64,000 nt of DNA, taken from positions 186,001-250,000 of the forward strand of contig JADJOE010000003.1 in the NCBI GenBank assembly GCA_016713905.1, written 5' to 3'. The position numbers were made by a program, and so were the translations under genes. Shown piece by piece: positions 62,390 through 64,000 of the stretch. Source of the DNA: Candidatus Vicinibacter proximus (lineage in GTDB: Bacteria > Bacteroidota > Bacteroidia > Chitinophagales > Saprospiraceae). Each line of letters opens with the position of its first letter. Position 1 is the stretch's first letter. Below the pieces are notes generated by a model, which saw only the letters and a list, made by a program, of their open reading frames with translations, was not told the origin of the DNA and searched no databases.

Positions 62390-63892
62390 ATGAAGATATA
62401 TTTTCTGATTTTATGCCCATTCATAATTTTTGCCCAGGGAAAGAGGGATTATATATGGTTGCTAGGCGGAAGTAATTCAGCAATTGATGATACAAATTAT
62501 TATCGCTTTAACTTTGATTTTAATAAAAAGCCCATGGGTATATATATATCTCATAAAGATTATCGCATTCATCAAAACAACGCCAGCATTTGTGATAAAG
62601 ATGGAAATTTATTGATGTACACGGCGGGTTGTTATGTTTCTGATCGGTTAGATCGTGTTATGCCTAATGGGAAGATCAATGAAGGGTTTGTTTGGGGTTT
62701 TAGATGCAAGTATAATGATTACGCCACAGCAAATGGCACATTATTTATTCCAAAAATAAACGATTCTAAAAAATATATTTTGCTGCACAAGTATGTGGAA
62801 TTTGACCCAGACCCGAATTTGCCAGGGGCGACCGCGACTAAATTACTCTATAGTATCATAGATATAAATTTGAATAGCGGTTATGGGGATTTATCATTTG
62901 TAAATCAACCAGTGATTGATAAATATTTGTCGGGTGCCGATCTCACAGCAACGCGTCATGCTAATAACATTGACTGGTGGATATTGGTACCTGGCCGCGC
63001 CAATGACTTATATTATAGTATTCAGTTCACGGAAAATGGCCCCCAGCCATTTCAAACGATGCAATTAGGGCTTCCTATGCAGTACCTGGACGATGGAGGC
63101 TCACAATCCTGTTTTTCACCGGATGGAACAAAGTATGCGAGGATGACACCCAGCACAGGTTTGTTTTTAATGGACTTTAATCGGTCAAACGGACAACTCA
63201 GCAATTTCAGAAATGTTACCACCGGATCTGAGACAAATGATCACTCAGTAGGAGTCGCATTTTCACCAAATTCAAGATTTGTATATCTGGTGTATCGATT
63301 TGATTTATATCAGGTGGATACCTGGGAAAAAGATGTTCAGGCAAGTCTGGTGCATATTGACAGTTGGGATGGTTATGTGGAGGGTGGAATATGGGCAGCA
63401 GGGTTTGATGCTGCGATGTTGGGTCCGGATTGTAAAATCTACATTCGCACAGGAACCAGCAATAGGGTGATGCACGTCATCCACAATCCAAATGAAAAAG
63501 GTAAAGCTTGTAATTTTGAACAACACGGCATTCAACTTCCGGCAAGAAATCATGCGAGTATTCCCAACTTCGTGAATTACCGATTAGGATATGAACCGGT
63601 GTGTGACAGCACATTGACCAGGACCTGGGATATATTTTCGGATTCTAATGAAGCGATTGGTTATCCAAATCCTGTACAAAGTATCATGAACCTTGAATTG
63701 CTAAATCGTAAAAATTTAATTCGAAACATCAGCATATTAGATTTGAATGGTCAGGTTGTAACAAAGAAATCTTTTTTAGATGCAAACTTTAAAGAGACAA
63801 TTGATTTAAGCAATTTGGATGCAGGCATATATCTTGTCAAAGTGACGGATAAAAGTGGGCAGGAGTATGTAATTAAAAGTGTTAAAAATTAA
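62390..63892 (+). CDS. T9SS-sorted surface protein, tandem copy 2 (intact)
   Basis: The 500-residue protein has a signal peptide (about 1-16, ending FAQ). The body has propeller-like repeats (WILVPGRANDLYYSIQFTEN, SCFSPDGTKYARMTPSTGLF, VGVAFSPNSRFVYLVYRFDL). The C-terminal sorting domain (about 430-500) includes GYPNPVQSIMNLELLNRKNL and ends VIKSVKN. It should be exported across the outer membrane by T9SS. The 3' 930 bp are almost identical to copy 1, while residues about 20-190 differ, so the variable face is N-terminal. A 33-bp AT-rich spacer separates copies. Function is unknown. Confidence 0.85.
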   Translation: MKIYFLILCPFIIFAQGKRDYIWLLGGSNSAIDDTNYYRFNFDFNKKPMGIYISHKDYRIHQNNASICDKDGNLLMYTAGCYVSDRLDRVMPNGKINEGFVWGFRCKYNDYATANGTLFIPKINDSKKYILLHKYVEFDPDPNLPGATATKLLYSIIDINLNSGYGDLSFVNQPVIDKYLSGADLTATRHANNIDWWILVPGRANDLYYSIQFTENGPQPFQTMQLGLPMQYLDDGGSQSCFSPDGTKYARMTPSTGLFLMDFNRSNGQLSNFRNVTTGSETNDHSVGVAFSPNSRFVYLVYRFDLYQVDTWEKDVQASLVHIDSWDGYVEGGIWAAGFDAAMLGPDCKIYIRTGTSNRVMHVIHNPNEKGKACNFEQHGIQLPARNHASIPNFVNYRLGYEPVCDSTLTRTWDIFSDSNEAIGYPNPVQSIMNLELLNRKNLIRNISILDLNGQVVTKKSFLDANFKETIDLSNLDAGIYLVKVTDKSGQEYVIKSVKN

Positions 63893-63925
63893 TAGGAAAT
63901 TCCATCATTATTTATACTTTTTATA

Positions 63926-64000
63926 ATGAAGATATATTTTCTGATTTTATGCCCATTCATAATTTTTGCGCAAGGGAAACGAGATTATGTATGGCTACTT
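63926..64000 (+). CDS. T9SS-sorted surface protein, tandem copy 3 (start only)
   Basis: An ATG at 63926, 33 bp after copy 2, opens the same signal peptide (MKIYFLILCPFIIFAQ) and continues GKRDYVWLL to the window edge. It shows that the array extends beyond this window; nothing more can be said. Confidence 0.85.
   Translation, partial: MKIYFLILCPFIIFAQGKRDYVWLL

Larger units (their letters stand above)
60855..64000 (+). repeat. Tandem array of about 1.5-kb paralogous genes
   Basis: Three copies start at 60855, 62390 and 63926, spaced 1535-1536 bp. The first 75 bp and the last roughly 930 bp (61428-62356 and 62963-63892) are nearly identical between copies 1 and 2, while about 500 bp in between have diverged. 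Confidence 0.9.

Overview
The window looks like chromosomal DNA of a Bacteroidota bacterium, most likely Saprospiria/Saprospiraceae-like (inference). Supporting signs are a SusC/SusD polysaccharide utilisation locus, type IX secretion (T9SS) C-terminal sorting domains, many lipoproteins, -7 promoter elements of the TAnnTTTG type, weak Shine-Dalgarno signals, frequent TTG/GTG starts, and Bacteroidota families such as DUF3276, DUF3822 and DUF4296. No rRNA, tRNA, integrase, transposase or CRISPR array was seen.

Region 1 (1-11111, minus strand) is a polysaccharide utilisation locus read right to left: SusC, SusD, a LamG lipoprotein, an internal hairpin terminator, a GH144-like lipoprotein, a GH43 enzyme with a discoidin domain, and a GH3 beta-glucosidase cut by the window start. 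GH144 plus GH3 suggests beta-1,2-glucan or a related beta-glucan as substrate (inference).

Region 2 (11481-38906) is mostly housekeeping: a P-type ATPase, a tocopherol-cyclase-like protein, an ABC exporter, fructose-1,6-bisphosphatase, a ComEC/ComEA-like DNA-uptake pair, RsmD, TsaD, a U32 (TrhP-like) protein with its own ferredoxin, an unusual NRAMP-type transporter, MutS2, TamB, dihydropteroate synthase and an M23 peptidase.

Region 3 (39012-41215, minus strand) is a tightly coupled three-gene lipoprotein operon of unknown function. It encodes a protein with two CxQPGxxC modules, a probable beta-propeller whose first codons form a perfect 16-bp hairpin, and a small CxxCxxC lipoprotein.

Region 4 (41578-52988) is phosphate related. 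A PhoR/PhoB-like two-component pair lies about 5 kb from pstS-pstC-pstA-pstB-phoU. Between them are DUF4296, SixA, a SWIM protein, a GH13-fold lipoprotein that has lost every catalytic motif, RlmH and a rhomboid protease. PstC carries a periplasmic insertion that resembles part of PstS.

Region 5 (52989-64000) is an accessory surface-protein region shaped by duplication. A roughly 206-bp promoter/leader cassette occurs twice. Each copy has three direct repeats at exactly 21-bp spacing, a -7 box and a foldable leader. One copy precedes a novel HExxH lipoprotein and its partner lipoprotein; the other precedes a beta-helix T9SS protein. A 1.2-kb segment of the first gene pair is duplicated in tandem, leaving a chimeric ORF. 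The window ends in a tandem array of at least three T9SS paralogues with conserved ends and a divergent middle, the first carrying a 1-bp frameshift. Regions 3 and 5 are the best candidates for undescribed biology.
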